Position numbers and translations under genes: made by a program. A stretch of DNA of 64,000 nucleotides from Bacteroidales bacterium UBA6192 (GTDB lineage Bacteria > Bacteroidota > Bacteroidia > Bacteroidales > F082): the NCBI GenBank assembly GCA_002422725.1, contig DITE01000035.1, positions 38,434 through 102,433 of the forward strand. The letters are read 5' to 3'. The notes beneath the pieces were generated by a model that saw only the letters and a list, made by a program, of their open reading frames with translations, was not told the origin of the DNA and made no database searches. Position 1 is the first letter of the stretch. Each line of letters begins with the position of its first letter. Shown piece by piece: positions 16,805 through 26,900 of the stretch.

Positions 16805-16840
16805 TCAGAATAGTACAAGTCATTGCATAAAAAATTCGTA

Positions 16841-19800
16841 ATGAAAAGGTATCCTTACTTTTTATTATTATTACTCTTAACCGGCCTGCATGCTTTTGCT
16901 AAGGTTCAATTGACTGACATCAGGTATCCTGAAAATGCCGGTTCTCAGGGCCTTAAGATAGTTCAAAGCAACAATAACGGATTAACACTTGATTTTTCTT
17001 TATCCGGATTTTCCCTTAATTCTATCCTCGTTGAGGGTGAGACCATGCAAACCGTTCTGATGCCAGAGGCATTTTTGCCAAACAACGAAGGCTATCCCAA
17101 TCTTCCCGGAATAAGCAAAATGATCGCGGTTCCAAAAGGAGCCGAAGTGATTTTAAAAATTAATGGAATACGAACAGAAACTTACACGAATATCGCGGTA
17201 GCACCTGCTGCCCGTATCCCAAAAGACAATGAACCCGACATGCCCGAGCCTGTTAAAAATGCATTGGTTTACAACACGAATGCCCTTTATCCATCCAATC
17301 CGGTTAAACTCAGTGAGCCCATGACAGTGAGAGGGATGGATGTTGTAATGCTGGGTATTACTCCCTTTCAGTATAATCCAGTGACGAAAGAACTCATTGC
17401 CTACAAGGATATTGATATTTCGATTGAGTTCAGGGGAGTCAACGGACAATTTGGTGAGACCCGGCTCAGGAACCGCTGGTGGGATCCCATTTTGCAGGAC
17501 ATGATTCTCAATCAGAACGTGATCCCCTCAGTCGATTATTCAGTGGTAAATTCCAGATCGGAAGACAGCGATTTTGAATATCTGATTATTTCGCCCGATG
17601 ATCCGGTATTCCTGCAATGGGCCGATTCCATCAGATTATTCAGAATAAGACAGGGAATCAGAACAGGCATCGTCACGACAATGCAAATTGGTGGAAATAC
17701 AGTTTCTGCTATTGAGAATTACGTCAATAATGCCTATAACACCTGGGATATCCCCCCTGCTGCTGTTTTACTTCTTGGTGATTTTGGAAGCAGTGGCAGC
17801 TCCATCATATCCCCAATATATGATAATTACTGCGCATCAGACAATATTTTTGCTGATGTAAGCGGCAACCATTTACCCGATATCGTTTTTGCCCGAATGA
17901 CAGCACAAAATCCAGCCCATCTTGAGACTTATATCACAAAATTCCTGAAATACGAAAGAACCCCGCCGGTCAATCCATCATTTTATGACAATCCCATTAC
18001 CGCTATGGGCTGGCAAACTGAGCGATGGTTTCAGTTGTGTTCAGAAATTGTCAATGGATTTTTCGAATTCGAAAAAGGAAAATCCCCGGTCAGGGAAAAT
18101 GCCATTTACTCAGGATCCCCATCAGGGGGAGTTTGGTCAACCGCTCAGAATACCCAAACGATCATCAACTATTTTGGCGAAAGCGGATTGCAATACGTGC
18201 CAAATACACCAAACCATTTAACCGATTGGGGAGGAAATGCTACCCGGATCAATAACGACATCAACAGCGGGGCTTTTCTGCTGCAACACCGCGATCATGG
18301 AATGGAAACCGGTTGGGGCGAACCTGACTACAATAATTCAAATATTGGTGGAACGACCAATACAGACCTGACTTTTGTTTTTTCAATTAACTGTTTGACA
18401 GGTAAATACAATCTTTCGGGTGAATGTTTTACAGAGGCTTTCCATAGGCACGAATTTGGTGCCTTAGGTCTGACAGCTGCAAGCGAGGTTTCTTACTCTT
18501 TTGTTAATGACACTTACGTTTGGGGATTGTACGACAATATGTGGCCTGAGTTTATGCCTGCTTACGGAACCACCCCCGAGTCGCGCGGAATGTTGCCCGC
18601 ATTTGGCAATGCAGCAGGGAAGTATTTTTTAGCCCAGTCAAGCTGGCCTTACAACACCAATAATAAAACTGTAACCTACCACCTGTTTCATCATCATGGC
18701 GATGCTTTCTCAACACTTTACTCTGAAGTGCCTCAAAATATGGTAATTGAACATGAAGAGGTTATCCTGAGCGGTCTGGGATTCTTTACTGTAAACGCTC
18801 CTCAGGGATCACTCATTTGCCTGAGTCTTGATGACGAAATTCTGGCAGTGGCTGATGGCAACGGACAAGCTCAGAACATTACTTTGCCCAATATAGCGCC
18901 TGGTTCAACGGTAAATTTGACCATTACAAAACCCAATTTTTATCGCTATGAACGTACGCTTGGTGTGATACCTCCTGATGGTCCATATTGTATTTTCAAT
19001 TCCTTTACGATCAATGATGAAATGGGGAATAACAACAGCCATGCTGAATACAATGAATTGGTCTACCTCAATGTGGCCATTAAGAATCTTGGATTAGAAA
19101 CCGGAAACAATATCAATGTTAGCCTATCATCAACTGATGCAAATATCAGTATTGTTCAGGCAGAAACAATCTATGATGAGATCGAGGCAGATTCAGTTAA
19201 AACTGTGGATAAAGGATTTTTAATCCGTTTTAACGACAACTATCCCAATCAGCATCAGGCAAAAATCTTTGTATATTCAACTAATGGGGAACACGAATGG
19301 AATAGTTATTTCTTTGTATCGGCCCGTTCCCCGAACATAAAAATCGGGCAATTGGTTGTTGATGACTCTGAAAACGGGAATAACAATGGAAGGCTTGATC
19401 CAGGTGAAACTGCAATCGTGAATGTTCAGGTCTACAACAACGGATACTCGCCTGCATTTCATTCTACTGCCACCCTGAAATTCCTAAGTCAATATATCAG
19501 TCAATCATCTGAACTTTACTATATTGGAGACATCTGGATGCCTGAATCTATTTATCCAGCTTTTGAAGTGGAGGTTTCACCCAATGCACCCATTGGTTTA
19601 ATGACTGAAATCAGTTTTCATGTCGAAAGTGGCGGATACAATGTGAGCAAATCATTCTTCCCGAAAATCGGTCTTTATCGCGAAGATTGGGAGTCGGGTA
19701 ACTTTAACTCATTCAACTGGCAACATTTTGGTTCAGTGCCATGGGAAATTTCCACTTCAAATCCATATCAGGGTTTATATCACGCCAGATCAGGAGAAAT

Positions 19801-20902
19801 TGCTGACGGGCAGAGTTCTTTGCTCAAGCTTACCTACAAAACCCTGATGAACGACAGTATTATTTTTCAACGCAAAGTTTCTTCTGAAGCTGAAGCTGAT
19901 AAACTGAGGTTTTTCATTGATAACAATCAGGTTGCTTCCTGGTCGGGAATAAGTCAGGAATGGAGACGTGAAGCATTTTATGTACCGGCCGGAAATCATA
20001 CTTTCCAGTGGATGTATGAGAAAAATGGTTCCGGAAGCGATGGAACTGATTGTGGGTGGCTAGACAACATCTATCTGCCATCTCCCTTGGTATCAACTGT
20101 TTTCGCCGGCAACGATGCAACAGTTTGCTCCAACGGTGTCTTTTATTGTAACCCCAGAGCTACAAATGTCAAGACACTGGAGTGGACGACTTCCGGAGAC
20201 GGAGTTTTCAATAATCCAACTGCCATGTATGCCGGCTACACTCCGGGCGCAAACGATCTGCAGTTTGGTTCTGTCAGCCTTACCTTGAACATTGTTGATC
20301 AAAGTAATCAGACATTCGATGATTCAATGATTCTTGCTTTCACAACAGCACCCGACCAGGCAACAGAACCTTCAGGTCCGGCTATTATCGATCCATGGAT
20401 TGAGAATTATAGCTGGTATTCAACTTCGCATGTTGAAGGCGCTACGATGTATTCCTGGGAAATTGAACCCTCAACTGCCGGAATTATTATTGGGTTCGAC
20501 ACCTCGGCCATTGTCCTTTGGGATAATTCTTATGCAGGCAACGCATTGATAAAAGTTGCTGCATTAAATAGTTGTGGACAGAGCGATTGGTCAACAGCTT
20601 TTGAAGTAATGGTTGATAACGATGTTTCTGTCAACAGTTTGCTGGTCGACAATATGTTAACTGTGTATCCAAACCCGGTGAACAACAGCTTAAATGTTTC
20701 TTTACATTCAGATAAACCGGAACAATATGTAATTTCAATCACCAGTCAAACAGGCTCATGTGTTTATAAAGCAGTTGGTACAACAAATTTAGGACGTACC
20801 GACCTCAAGATTGATCTGAGCAAAGAATCACAAGGTGTTTATTTACTCAACTTTGAAAGCCCTTCAAAAAAATCAGTGCAAAAACTTATACTGATGAAAT
20901 AA
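16841..20902 (+). CDS. C25-family (gingipain-like) cysteine protease with type IX sorting domain
   Basis: The 1353-residue secreted protein starts at ATG 16841 (TTG 16823 is less likely) with a strong signal peptide ending H-A-F-A. A propeptide-like region covers about residues 30-230. The C25 catalytic domain follows, with a L-L-L-G-D-F strand, His486 in the Q-H-R-D-H-G-M-E segment and Cys518 in F-S-I-N-C-L-T-G as the likely His-Cys dyad. After it come CARDB-like Ig domains, a concanavalin-like segment (about 945-1085), a V-C-S-N to P-G-A-N-D-L immunoglobulin-like repeat, and a C-terminal domain starting V-Y-P-N-P-V and ending in K-L-I-L-M-K for type IX export. It probably degrades extracellular protein; specificity cannot be read. 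An S8 protease of the same export class follows. Confidence 0.92.
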   Translation: MKRYPYFLLLLLLTGLHAFAKVQLTDIRYPENAGSQGLKIVQSNNNGLTLDFSLSGFSLNSILVEGETMQTVLMPEAFLPNNEGYPNLPGISKMIAVPKGAEVILKINGIRTETYTNIAVAPAARIPKDNEPDMPEPVKNALVYNTNALYPSNPVKLSEPMTVRGMDVVMLGITPFQYNPVTKELIAYKDIDISIEFRGVNGQFGETRLRNRWWDPILQDMILNQNVIPSVDYSVVNSRSEDSDFEYLIISPDDPVFLQWADSIRLFRIRQGIRTGIVTTMQIGGNTVSAIENYVNNAYNTWDIPPAAVLLLGDFGSSGSSIISPIYDNYCASDNIFADVSGNHLPDIVFARMTAQNPAHLETYITKFLKYERTPPVNPSFYDNPITAMGWQTERWFQLCSEIVNGFFEFEKGKSPVRENAIYSGSPSGGVWSTAQNTQTIINYFGESGLQYVPNTPNHLTDWGGNATRINNDINSGAFLLQHRDHGMETGWGEPDYNNSNIGGTTNTDLTFVFSINCLTGKYNLSGECFTEAFHRHEFGALGLTAASEVSYSFVNDTYVWGLYDNMWPEFMPAYGTTPESRGMLPAFGNAAGKYFLAQSSWPYNTNNKTVTYHLFHHHGDAFSTLYSEVPQNMVIEHEEVILSGLGFFTVNAPQGSLICLSLDDEILAVADGNGQAQNITLPNIAPGSTVNLTITKPNFYRYERTLGVIPPDGPYCIFNSFTINDEMGNNNSHAEYNELVYLNVAIKNLGLETGNNINVSLSSTDANISIVQAETIYDEIEADSVKTVDKGFLIRFNDNYPNQHQAKIFVYSTNGEHEWNSYFFVSARSPNIKIGQLVVDDSENGNNNGRLDPGETAIVNVQVYNNGYSPAFHSTATLKFLSQYISQSSELYYIGDIWMPESIYPAFEVEVSPNAPIGLMTEISFHVESGGYNVSKSFFPKIGLYREDWESGNFNSFNWQHFGSVPWEISTSNPYQGLYHARSGEIADGQSSLLKLTYKTLMNDSIIFQRKVSSEAEADKLRFFIDNNQVASWSGISQEWRREAFYVPAGNHTFQWMYEKNGSGSDGTDCGWLDNIYLPSPLVSTVFAGNDATVCSNGVFYCNPRATNVKTLEWTTSGDGVFNNPTAMYAGYTPGANDLQFGSVSLTLNIVDQSNQTFDDSMILAFTTAPDQATEPSGPAIIDPWIENYSWYSTSHVEGATMYSWEIEPSTAGIIIGFDTSAIVLWDNSYAGNALIKVAALNSCGQSDWSTAFEVMVDNDVSVNSLLVDNMLTVYPNPVNNSLNVSLHSDKPEQYVISITSQTGSCVYKAVGTTNLGRTDLKIDLSKESQGVYLLNFESPSKKSVQKLILMK

Positions 20903-20932
20903 TTAGATAGCTGATTTAAAGTGATTTTCATG

Positions 20933-20971
20933 AATAGCCAAGCTTCAAACCGGAGGTTGGCTATTGCTTTT
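20933..20971 (+). terminator. Putative terminator after the C25 protease gene
   Basis: AATAGCCAA and TTGGCTATT form a 9-bp stem with a partly paired inner part, followed by GCTTTTG. The hairpin lies 30 bp after the stop and 100 bp before the S8 protease gene, so the two protease genes are probably separate transcripts. Confidence 0.6.
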
Positions 20972-21074
20972 GAAAATGCTTATGTCAGGCATATTTAACC
21001 GTTTTGAATGAAAACATCTTGACATTAACCTCTTTATCATTACTTTTACACCTTGATATAAATTGATTCCATTT

Positions 21075-23060
21075 ATGTTCTTGAGAATAATCATAATCAG
21101 TCTATTGTTGTCGTATGCTACAGCAGCTAGCCTGTATTCCCAGCAAAAGCAAGGTGACCTTATCCCCGGACAACTGATCATACAACTCGACCATTTGTCG
21201 AGTATGGATAAAATAGAAAAATCGTTGACTTTTACAGGCCTTAAAACAATGCGTGTGTTGTCAGAACGATTGAATATTGTCCTGGTCGAATACAACCCGC
21301 AATTAGTCCATGCTGAAGATATGTTGCTAAACATCCGTTCAAAGCCCGGAGTGATCAACGCTCAATACAATCATGTTGTTGAATTGCGCGGGATTGTCGA
21401 TAATACACCTGATGACACGATGTTTCCAGACCAATGGAACATGAACAATACAGGCCAAAACAGTGGTACACCCGGAGCCGATATCGATGCACTGAAAGCA
21501 TGGGACATCACAACCGGCGGTCTTACTGCAATGGGCGATACCATTGTTGTTGCCGTAATTGATGGGGGAATCGAAGTTACTCACATCGACCTGAATGTAT
21601 TTAAAAATCATCAGGAAATCCCCAACAATGGAATTGATGATGACCAAAATGGCTATATTGATGACTATTATGGATGGAATGCTGTTGATAACAGCCCAAA
21701 TCAACCCAGCAGCGCTCACGCGACACATGTGGCCGGGATTATTGGTGCAAAAGGAAACAACACTGAGGGTGTTGCTGGTGTTAACTGGAATGTGAAAACA
21801 CTTTCTATTGCCGGTTCTTCGTCAGTTGAGGCTATTGTGGTTGCTGCTTATGCCTATGCTTACGAAATGCGTTCGTTGTATGACGAAACATCAGGCGAGA
21901 AAGGATGCTTCATCGTAGCAATCAATGCTTCTTTTGGGGTGAACCAGGGTCAACCGGAAAATTATCCGATTTGGGAAGCCATGATCGACAGCCTTGGCCG
22001 GATAGGCGTTTTAACTGCCGGTGCAACGGCAAATTTAGATTATGATGTGGATCAGGTAGGCGATATCCCGACTGCGTTCGAAACTCCTTACCTCATTTCC
22101 GTTACCAATACCACCAAATCCGACGACAGGTATTTTTCTGCTGCATATGGAGCAAACTCTATAGACCTTGGCGCTCCGGGAACGCTGATTCTTTCAGCCA
22201 TGTTGAACAATACTTACAACTACAGAACAGGAACCAGCATGGCCACACCCCATGTTGCAGGGGCAATTGCCCTGTTGTTTTCAGCAGCAGATGCTGAATT
22301 TATTCAAAACTACAAAGCCAATCCTGCTGAAGTAGTCCTGCAAATTAAACAGTATATTTTAGATGGAACCGATTCAATTTCGGGTTTGGTAGGGAAATCC
22401 GTTACAGGTGGGCGGCTTAATGTGTACAACTCCCTCATGAAGCTGCTGAATGCCCCAAAGCTTGATGTAAACCCTGAACAATTGTCTTGTAGCTTACTTA
22501 CAAACAATACTGAGATCAAAGAACTTCAGGTTCAAAACAGTGGAGGCGATACACTTTTTTATACACTTGCTATAGAAGATCAACCCGCATGGATTAGTTT
22601 AGGTACTTATAATGGCGTATTGGCTTCTGGCATGTCCGAAACAATCCTTGTTAATTTCAATAGTGAGGGATTAGATACAGGCTTCTATTATTGTGAAATG
22701 AGTATTGTCAGCGAAAATGCAGGGACAAAAACGGTTCCGGTTAGCCTGGAAGTATATACAGATGTTAGTGTTTATGAAAGGGATCAGGAACATCCAAAGC
22801 TTTCTATCTGGCCGAATCCGGCAAGCAGCCAGGTCAATTTGAATATAACCGGGATGAATAGTAATGTGGCAACCATTACAATCAGCAATCTGAGCGGTAA
22901 TATTTTATTTTCAACCCGATTGCCTGCTTTAGAATCTGGTAATTTTGAGCTAATCTGGCCTTTTGGCGACATCAGGGGCAATAAGCTTGCTTCCGGGATG
23001 TACATAGTCGAAATAGTCACAGAAACGCATAAAATGAGATCAAAATTTGTCCTGTACTAA
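21075..23060 (+). CDS. S8 subtilisin-like serine protease with type IX sorting domain
   Basis: The 661-residue protein (ATG 21075; TTG 21063 rejected) has a signal peptide, a short propeptide with the fragment Y-N-H-V-V-E-L, and a complete subtilase domain. The catalytic triad is Asp163 (V-I-D-G-G-I-E), His218 (H-A-T-H-V-A-G) and Ser388 (G-T-S-M-A-T-P-H-V-A-G-A). Between Asp and His it carries an insert with D-D-D-Q-N-G-Y-I-D-D, which resembles a calcium-binding loop. A beta domain and a sorting domain beginning I-W-P-N-P-A complete it. It is predicted to be exported to the surface or medium by the type IX system and to hydrolyse proteins. It is convergent with the EnvC-like gene, 2 bp apart. 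Confidence 0.93.
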   Translation: MFLRIIIISLLLSYATAASLYSQQKQGDLIPGQLIIQLDHLSSMDKIEKSLTFTGLKTMRVLSERLNIVLVEYNPQLVHAEDMLLNIRSKPGVINAQYNHVVELRGIVDNTPDDTMFPDQWNMNNTGQNSGTPGADIDALKAWDITTGGLTAMGDTIVVAVIDGGIEVTHIDLNVFKNHQEIPNNGIDDDQNGYIDDYYGWNAVDNSPNQPSSAHATHVAGIIGAKGNNTEGVAGVNWNVKTLSIAGSSSVEAIVVAAYAYAYEMRSLYDETSGEKGCFIVAINASFGVNQGQPENYPIWEAMIDSLGRIGVLTAGATANLDYDVDQVGDIPTAFETPYLISVTNTTKSDDRYFSAAYGANSIDLGAPGTLILSAMLNNTYNYRTGTSMATPHVAGAIALLFSAADAEFIQNYKANPAEVVLQIKQYILDGTDSISGLVGKSVTGGRLNVYNSLMKLLNAPKLDVNPEQLSCSLLTNNTEIKELQVQNSGGDTLFYTLAIEDQPAWISLGTYNGVLASGMSETILVNFNSEGLDTGFYYCEMSIVSENAGTKTVPVSLEVYTDVSVYERDQEHPKLSIWPNPASSQVNLNITGMNSNVATITISNLSGNILFSTRLPALESGNFELIWPFGDIRGNKLASGMYIVEIVTETHKMRSKFVLY

Positions 23061-23062
23061 AT

Positions 23063-24289
23063 TTATTTTGCTAACCAATGTCCGGGATTTAAAATTTGTT
23101 TTCCTTTCCAGACTTCAAAATGAATTTCGGTTTTTGATTCGACAACATTGGTATGAATTCGACCAATTACTTCCTTGATCTTTACCTTATCACCACGTTT
23201 AACATACACATCATCAAGGTTTGAATAAACCGTGAAATATTCTCCATGCCTCACAATAACAGCAAAATTGGTGTTGGTAATTCTGGTTGTACTCACAACA
23301 ACACCTTCAAACACAGCACGGGCTTCTGAATCTTTGGTTGTGGCAATATCAATCCCATTGTTCTTGATCTTCACTTTTTTCAAAACCGGATGTGGCTGTT
23401 CGCCAAATGCTGATGCGATTATGCCTCGTTCAACAGGCCAGGGTAATTTTGCGCGATTCAGAGCAAAATTATCAGAAATAATTCTTTCTTCCGGGGTAAG
23501 CTCAATCAGGCGATCCTTGCTGGGGTCGCTTTCGTTTTTTCGTCCGCGTGCCAGCCTGATTTCTTCATTGATAATCTGCTCAATGGCTCGTTGAAGTTTC
23601 TGGGCTTCCCGCTCTTTTTCGCGGAGCGATTGTTTTAACTGACTTTCTTTCTGCGAAAGTTGACGGACAGCCTGATCTTTTATGTTTCTTTCGGTATTCA
23701 GACTAATCTGGGCTTTTCTTTCTGATTCAAACAATGCCTGTTTTTCACTACGTTCAGCGGAAAGTTTCTCGAGCTGAGCAGCAATTTGTTGCTGGGTATC
23801 AGCAATTTTCTGAATCTGGCCCTGCCTGTAAGACGCATATTGCTGAAAATATTTTAGGCGTTGATATGCCTGATTGAAATCATTGGCCGAAAACAGAAAA
23901 AGCAGCTTATTATAACTATTCCGGTTTTTATAGGCAAAGTAAATCATCCTGGCATACTCCTCTCTAAGTTGATTCAGATCATTTTTAAGCCCGGACAATT
24001 CTGCTTCAGACTTCTTAACCTGTTTGTCCAACTGATTCATTTGCCGGCGCAAGGTAGCAATCAAGGCTTCATGTCGTCCAATCCTGTTGTTAAGCAGTAC
24101 GAGTTCATTAACTGTTAAAGTCTTGCTTTGTTTTGTATCACTGATTAGTTTTGAAGTGTATGAAATCTCTTCCTCAATGCGCTGCTTGTCCATTTCCAGC
24201 TCAACCTTGCGATCTTGCGACCACAGCGGGTTCATCTGCCACATGTGCAGGAGGAGGAGCAATAAAGTAAAATATGTGTTTCGGTTCAT
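23063..24289 (-). CDS. envC: EnvC-like murein hydrolase activator (coiled coil plus degenerate LytM domain)
   Basis: The 408-residue protein has a signal peptide ending near L-W-S-Q, two long coiled-coil stretches (about 25-130 and 150-240), and a C-terminal M23/LytM domain (about 275-405). The LytM domain lacks the usual zinc ligands: the N-G-I-D-I strand is kept, but the H-x-H loop reads Y-S-N-L-D-D. Such inactive LytM proteins (EnvC, NlpD) act by switching on amidases at division sites. Here the partner amidase is not in the window. It is the last gene of a minus-strand run, 14 bp after the DUF4292 gene. Confidence 0.88.
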   Translation of the reverse strand: MNRNTYFTLLLLLLHMWQMNPLWSQDRKVELEMDKQRIEEEISYTSKLISDTKQSKTLTVNELVLLNNRIGRHEALIATLRRQMNQLDKQVKKSEAELSGLKNDLNQLREEYARMIYFAYKNRNSYNKLLFLFSANDFNQAYQRLKYFQQYASYRQGQIQKIADTQQQIAAQLEKLSAERSEKQALFESERKAQISLNTERNIKDQAVRQLSQKESQLKQSLREKEREAQKLQRAIEQIINEEIRLARGRKNESDPSKDRLIELTPEERIISDNFALNRAKLPWPVERGIIASAFGEQPHPVLKKVKIKNNGIDIATTKDSEARAVFEGVVVSTTRITNTNFAVIVRHGEYFTVYSNLDDVYVKRGDKVKIKEVIGRIHTNVVESKTEIHFEVWKGKQILNPGHWLAK

Positions 24290-24303
24290 CCCTGCGGATA
24301 AAA

Positions 24304-25134
24304 TTACTCAATTCTGTGATACTTGTCGGGAATTTTAAATGGAAAAGTCTGAACATGCCCGGTTTCAACCGAATTCAATTCGATACTTAACTGAATCCGC
24401 TGATTGCCCTGGATGTCAATATTTAATAAAGTTGGAATAAGCTGACCATTAACTAAGGTGTGCTTAGCATATTCCACAGATAGTTTTTTATTTTCTTCGC
24501 CAAACTCTTTCAGGTTGATCCGGCTGATTCTAAAATTTTTGGGGTTTAGCCAAAGATTTTGCACAAGAATATTGGGTGTTTCCTGCTGCTTTAAAAACTT
24601 CCTCAATTTCGAACGTCCGGTGGTTGACAATTTATATTCGCTACCATCCACCGACGACTTAAATGACTTGTTCTCATAATAAGAAAAATCATTGCCCAGG
24701 AGCAGTGCCTGTAACATGTCAAAATCAATTGAAGTGCCTAAAACACGGGTAACAAAATCATAATCGCCGTTAAAATAATTTTTTTCAATCCTGTTCAAAA
24801 ACCAAATCGAGTCTGTTGTGATCATCAACCGGGCGATTTCAATACCAAGGGCCGGAGTCATTGATAACCAGATAATGCTGTCAAATTGTATCCGGATCTG
24901 TCCTTTAAGATCTGTTTTTGTCTTATTGCTGATAATGGAGATATTGCAGCGCGCAGTCATAAAATCAAACTTCGATTCAGCACCATCCATCCGTTCGATC
25001 AAAAAATCTTCACCAAACTCCTTAAGAGGCTGTTTGATGATACTTCTTTTGGTGACACAGGAACTGAACCCCAACACGATCAACAAAACCATGATGATCA
25101 TTCTATGGCTATAGGCTTTATTTCTGCTATTCAT
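24304..25134 (-). CDS. DUF4292 family lipoprotein
   Basis: This is a 276-residue protein with an N-terminal hydrophobic segment and a lipobox-like F-S-S-C. The middle part (F-D-S-I-I-W-L-S-M-T-P-A-L-G-I-E-I-A-R) and the end (F-P-F-K-I-P-D-K-Y) match the DUF4292 family, which has a LolA/LolB-like half-barrel fold. A role in moving or holding lipids or lipoproteins in the periplasm is therefore possible but unproven. It overlaps the TPR gene by 8 bp and precedes envC by 14 bp, so all three are probably cotranslated parts of one envelope operon. Confidence 0.82.
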   Translation of the reverse strand: MNSRNKAYSHRMIIMVLLIVLGFSSCVTKRSIIKQPLKEFGEDFLIERMDGAESKFDFMTARCNISIISNKTKTDLKGQIRIQFDSIIWLSMTPALGIEIARLMITTDSIWFLNRIEKNYFNGDYDFVTRVLGTSIDFDMLQALLLGNDFSYYENKSFKSSVDGSEYKLSTTGRSKLRKFLKQQETPNILVQNLWLNPKNFRISRINLKEFGEENKKLSVEYAKHTLVNGQLIPTLLNIDIQGNQRIQLSIELNSVETGHVQTFPFKIPDKYHRIE

Positions 25135-26881
25135 ACAACACCCCTGTTTCTATTTTCTTCTGTATCAAATCCGAAGCCTCTCCGGTGGCAGAAGCCCGCT
25201 TCCAGAATTCCAATGCTTCAGCTTTACGCCCAAGTTTAAAGTAAATATCCCCCGTATGCTCCAAAATTGTACCATTCGCAGTATCCATAAGCATCAGGGC
25301 TTTTTCAATGATTTTTAACGCTTCTTCATATTTTTCTTGTTTGTAAAGCACCCAGGCGTAAGTATCCAGATTCGATTCGTTTTCCGGGTTTGCTTCAACA
25401 GCCCTGCTTGCCATATCGGCAGCCTGCTCAAGCTTTTCGCCCCTGAGCGACAAATAGTAAGCATAATTATTCAGTACGATTGAGTTTTCAGGGTTGATAA
25501 TCAATGCTTTTTCATAGGCCAGGTCGCTTGCTCTGAAATTGCTCAGTTTATTATTAACATCACCAATCATACTGTAAAACTCAGCCATTAGCATGTCGTT
25601 GTTAACAACAAATTTCCGGCCTGTTTCAAACGACTTCAAGGCTTGATCATACTGCTTGAGTTGATAAAGGCCAACTCCATTTACGTAATAAGGTAAGGGT
25701 TGTTCGGGGAAAAGATTTGAAGCCCTGGACCCATGATAGGCCATGTCTTCAGGACGAAACAGGTGAAGATCAGTCATCAGCAGGTTCTCCCACACCCTGT
25801 AATTACTGCTGTCGATACTGAGCGATTGAACGAAAAACTCCTTAGCACTTATATAATCCTCCATATTGTAAAAAACCTCTGCCATCAGCACTATACCTCG
25901 TGCATCTTCAGGGTGAGCCTCAATAAACCCCTGGATTAGCTCAATGGAAGTATTATCGCGTGAACCAACAGTTGTTGTGGCATTAAGCCAAAACAACAAA
26001 GCCTGAATTTTTAAACCTGCATCAAGACCATCCGACTGCATCACTTTTCTGAGTTCATCAAATGCCATTTCACGTTGTCCGGTATTGAAATAATATTCAA
26101 ACAAGGCAACTTTTACCTGCTGATCGTCCGGATCAATCTCACGGACCTTTTTATAGGCAGTAAGTGCCTTAACCGTATCGCCTGTTGCCATATAAGCTTC
26201 GGCCAGCATAGCCTGATAACGTGATTCAAAGGGAAATGCAATGGCTAATTTTTCGATTTCAAGCATTGCCTTCTGAGGTTCGTTCAGCAACATGTACACG
26301 GAATGCTTCTGAAGGCTGAGCAACTCATTTACACCTACAACCTTTTCAATCTGGTCATAAATCTGAATTGCTTCATCATATTTTTCCTGAAGTATCAGTC
26401 CGGTTGATAACTCACTGATATATTCGGGATTGGTGGGGTATTTTTCGGCCAATAATCGATAAACATCCGTAAAAGCTTCAACATTGCCCGACTTTCGATA
26501 AAGCTGCGCAATCCTGATTTGATACCAGGGGTTGTCGGGGTTTAATTTTATGGCCTGCCGCATCATTTCACCGGACTGATCGAATTTACCCTGTCGTATA
26601 TATAAGCCGGCCAACTCATACATTGAAGCATGATCATTGGGGTCAGCTTCAAGGGCTTGTTCAAACAAAGTAATGGCCTTCGCATCATTCTCTTTCAATC
26701 TTTCTCTGACCGCTTCGCCGAATAGCGAAGCATTGCGACGTTTTGCATCGGTGTCAACTTCTTTTATCAAACTTGACCCAATAACCGGTTCAGTAAGCTT
26801 TTCAGCAGAACCGCATCCAACAAGAAATGTATTGGCTATCAATAAAATACAGCAAAGTAAAAAATAGTTGATTCGGATCAT
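25127..26881 (-). CDS. Tetratricopeptide repeat lipoprotein
   Basis: The 584-residue protein has a signal peptide with lipobox F-L-V-G-C (Cys23), then an almost continuous array of TPR units from about 55 to 575. Examples are A-L-E-A-D-P-N-D-H-A-S-M-Y-E-L-A, A-I-K-L-N-P-D-N-P-W-Y and A-L-I-I-N-P-E-N-S-I-V. TPR arrays mediate protein-protein contacts; the partners are not known. Conserved company with DUF4292 and EnvC-like proteins suggests an outer-membrane or periplasmic assembly role. Confidence 0.88.
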   Translation of the reverse strand: MIRINYFLLCCILLIANTFLVGCGSAEKLTEPVIGSSLIKEVDTDAKRRNASLFGEAVRERLKENDAKAITLFEQALEADPNDHASMYELAGLYIRQGKFDQSGEMMRQAIKLNPDNPWYQIRIAQLYRKSGNVEAFTDVYRLLAEKYPTNPEYISELSTGLILQEKYDEAIQIYDQIEKVVGVNELLSLQKHSVYMLLNEPQKAMLEIEKLAIAFPFESRYQAMLAEAYMATGDTVKALTAYKKVREIDPDDQQVKVALFEYYFNTGQREMAFDELRKVMQSDGLDAGLKIQALLFWLNATTTVGSRDNTSIELIQGFIEAHPEDARGIVLMAEVFYNMEDYISAKEFFVQSLSIDSSNYRVWENLLMTDLHLFRPEDMAYHGSRASNLFPEQPLPYYVNGVGLYQLKQYDQALKSFETGRKFVVNNDMLMAEFYSMIGDVNNKLSNFRASDLAYEKALIINPENSIVLNNYAYYLSLRGEKLEQAADMASRAVEANPENESNLDTYAWVLYKQEKYEEALKIIEKALMLMDTANGTILEHTGDIYFKLGRKAEALEFWKRASATGEASDLIQKKIETGVLYE

Positions 26882-26900
26882 GTCAGCCTCAGGTATTGCA

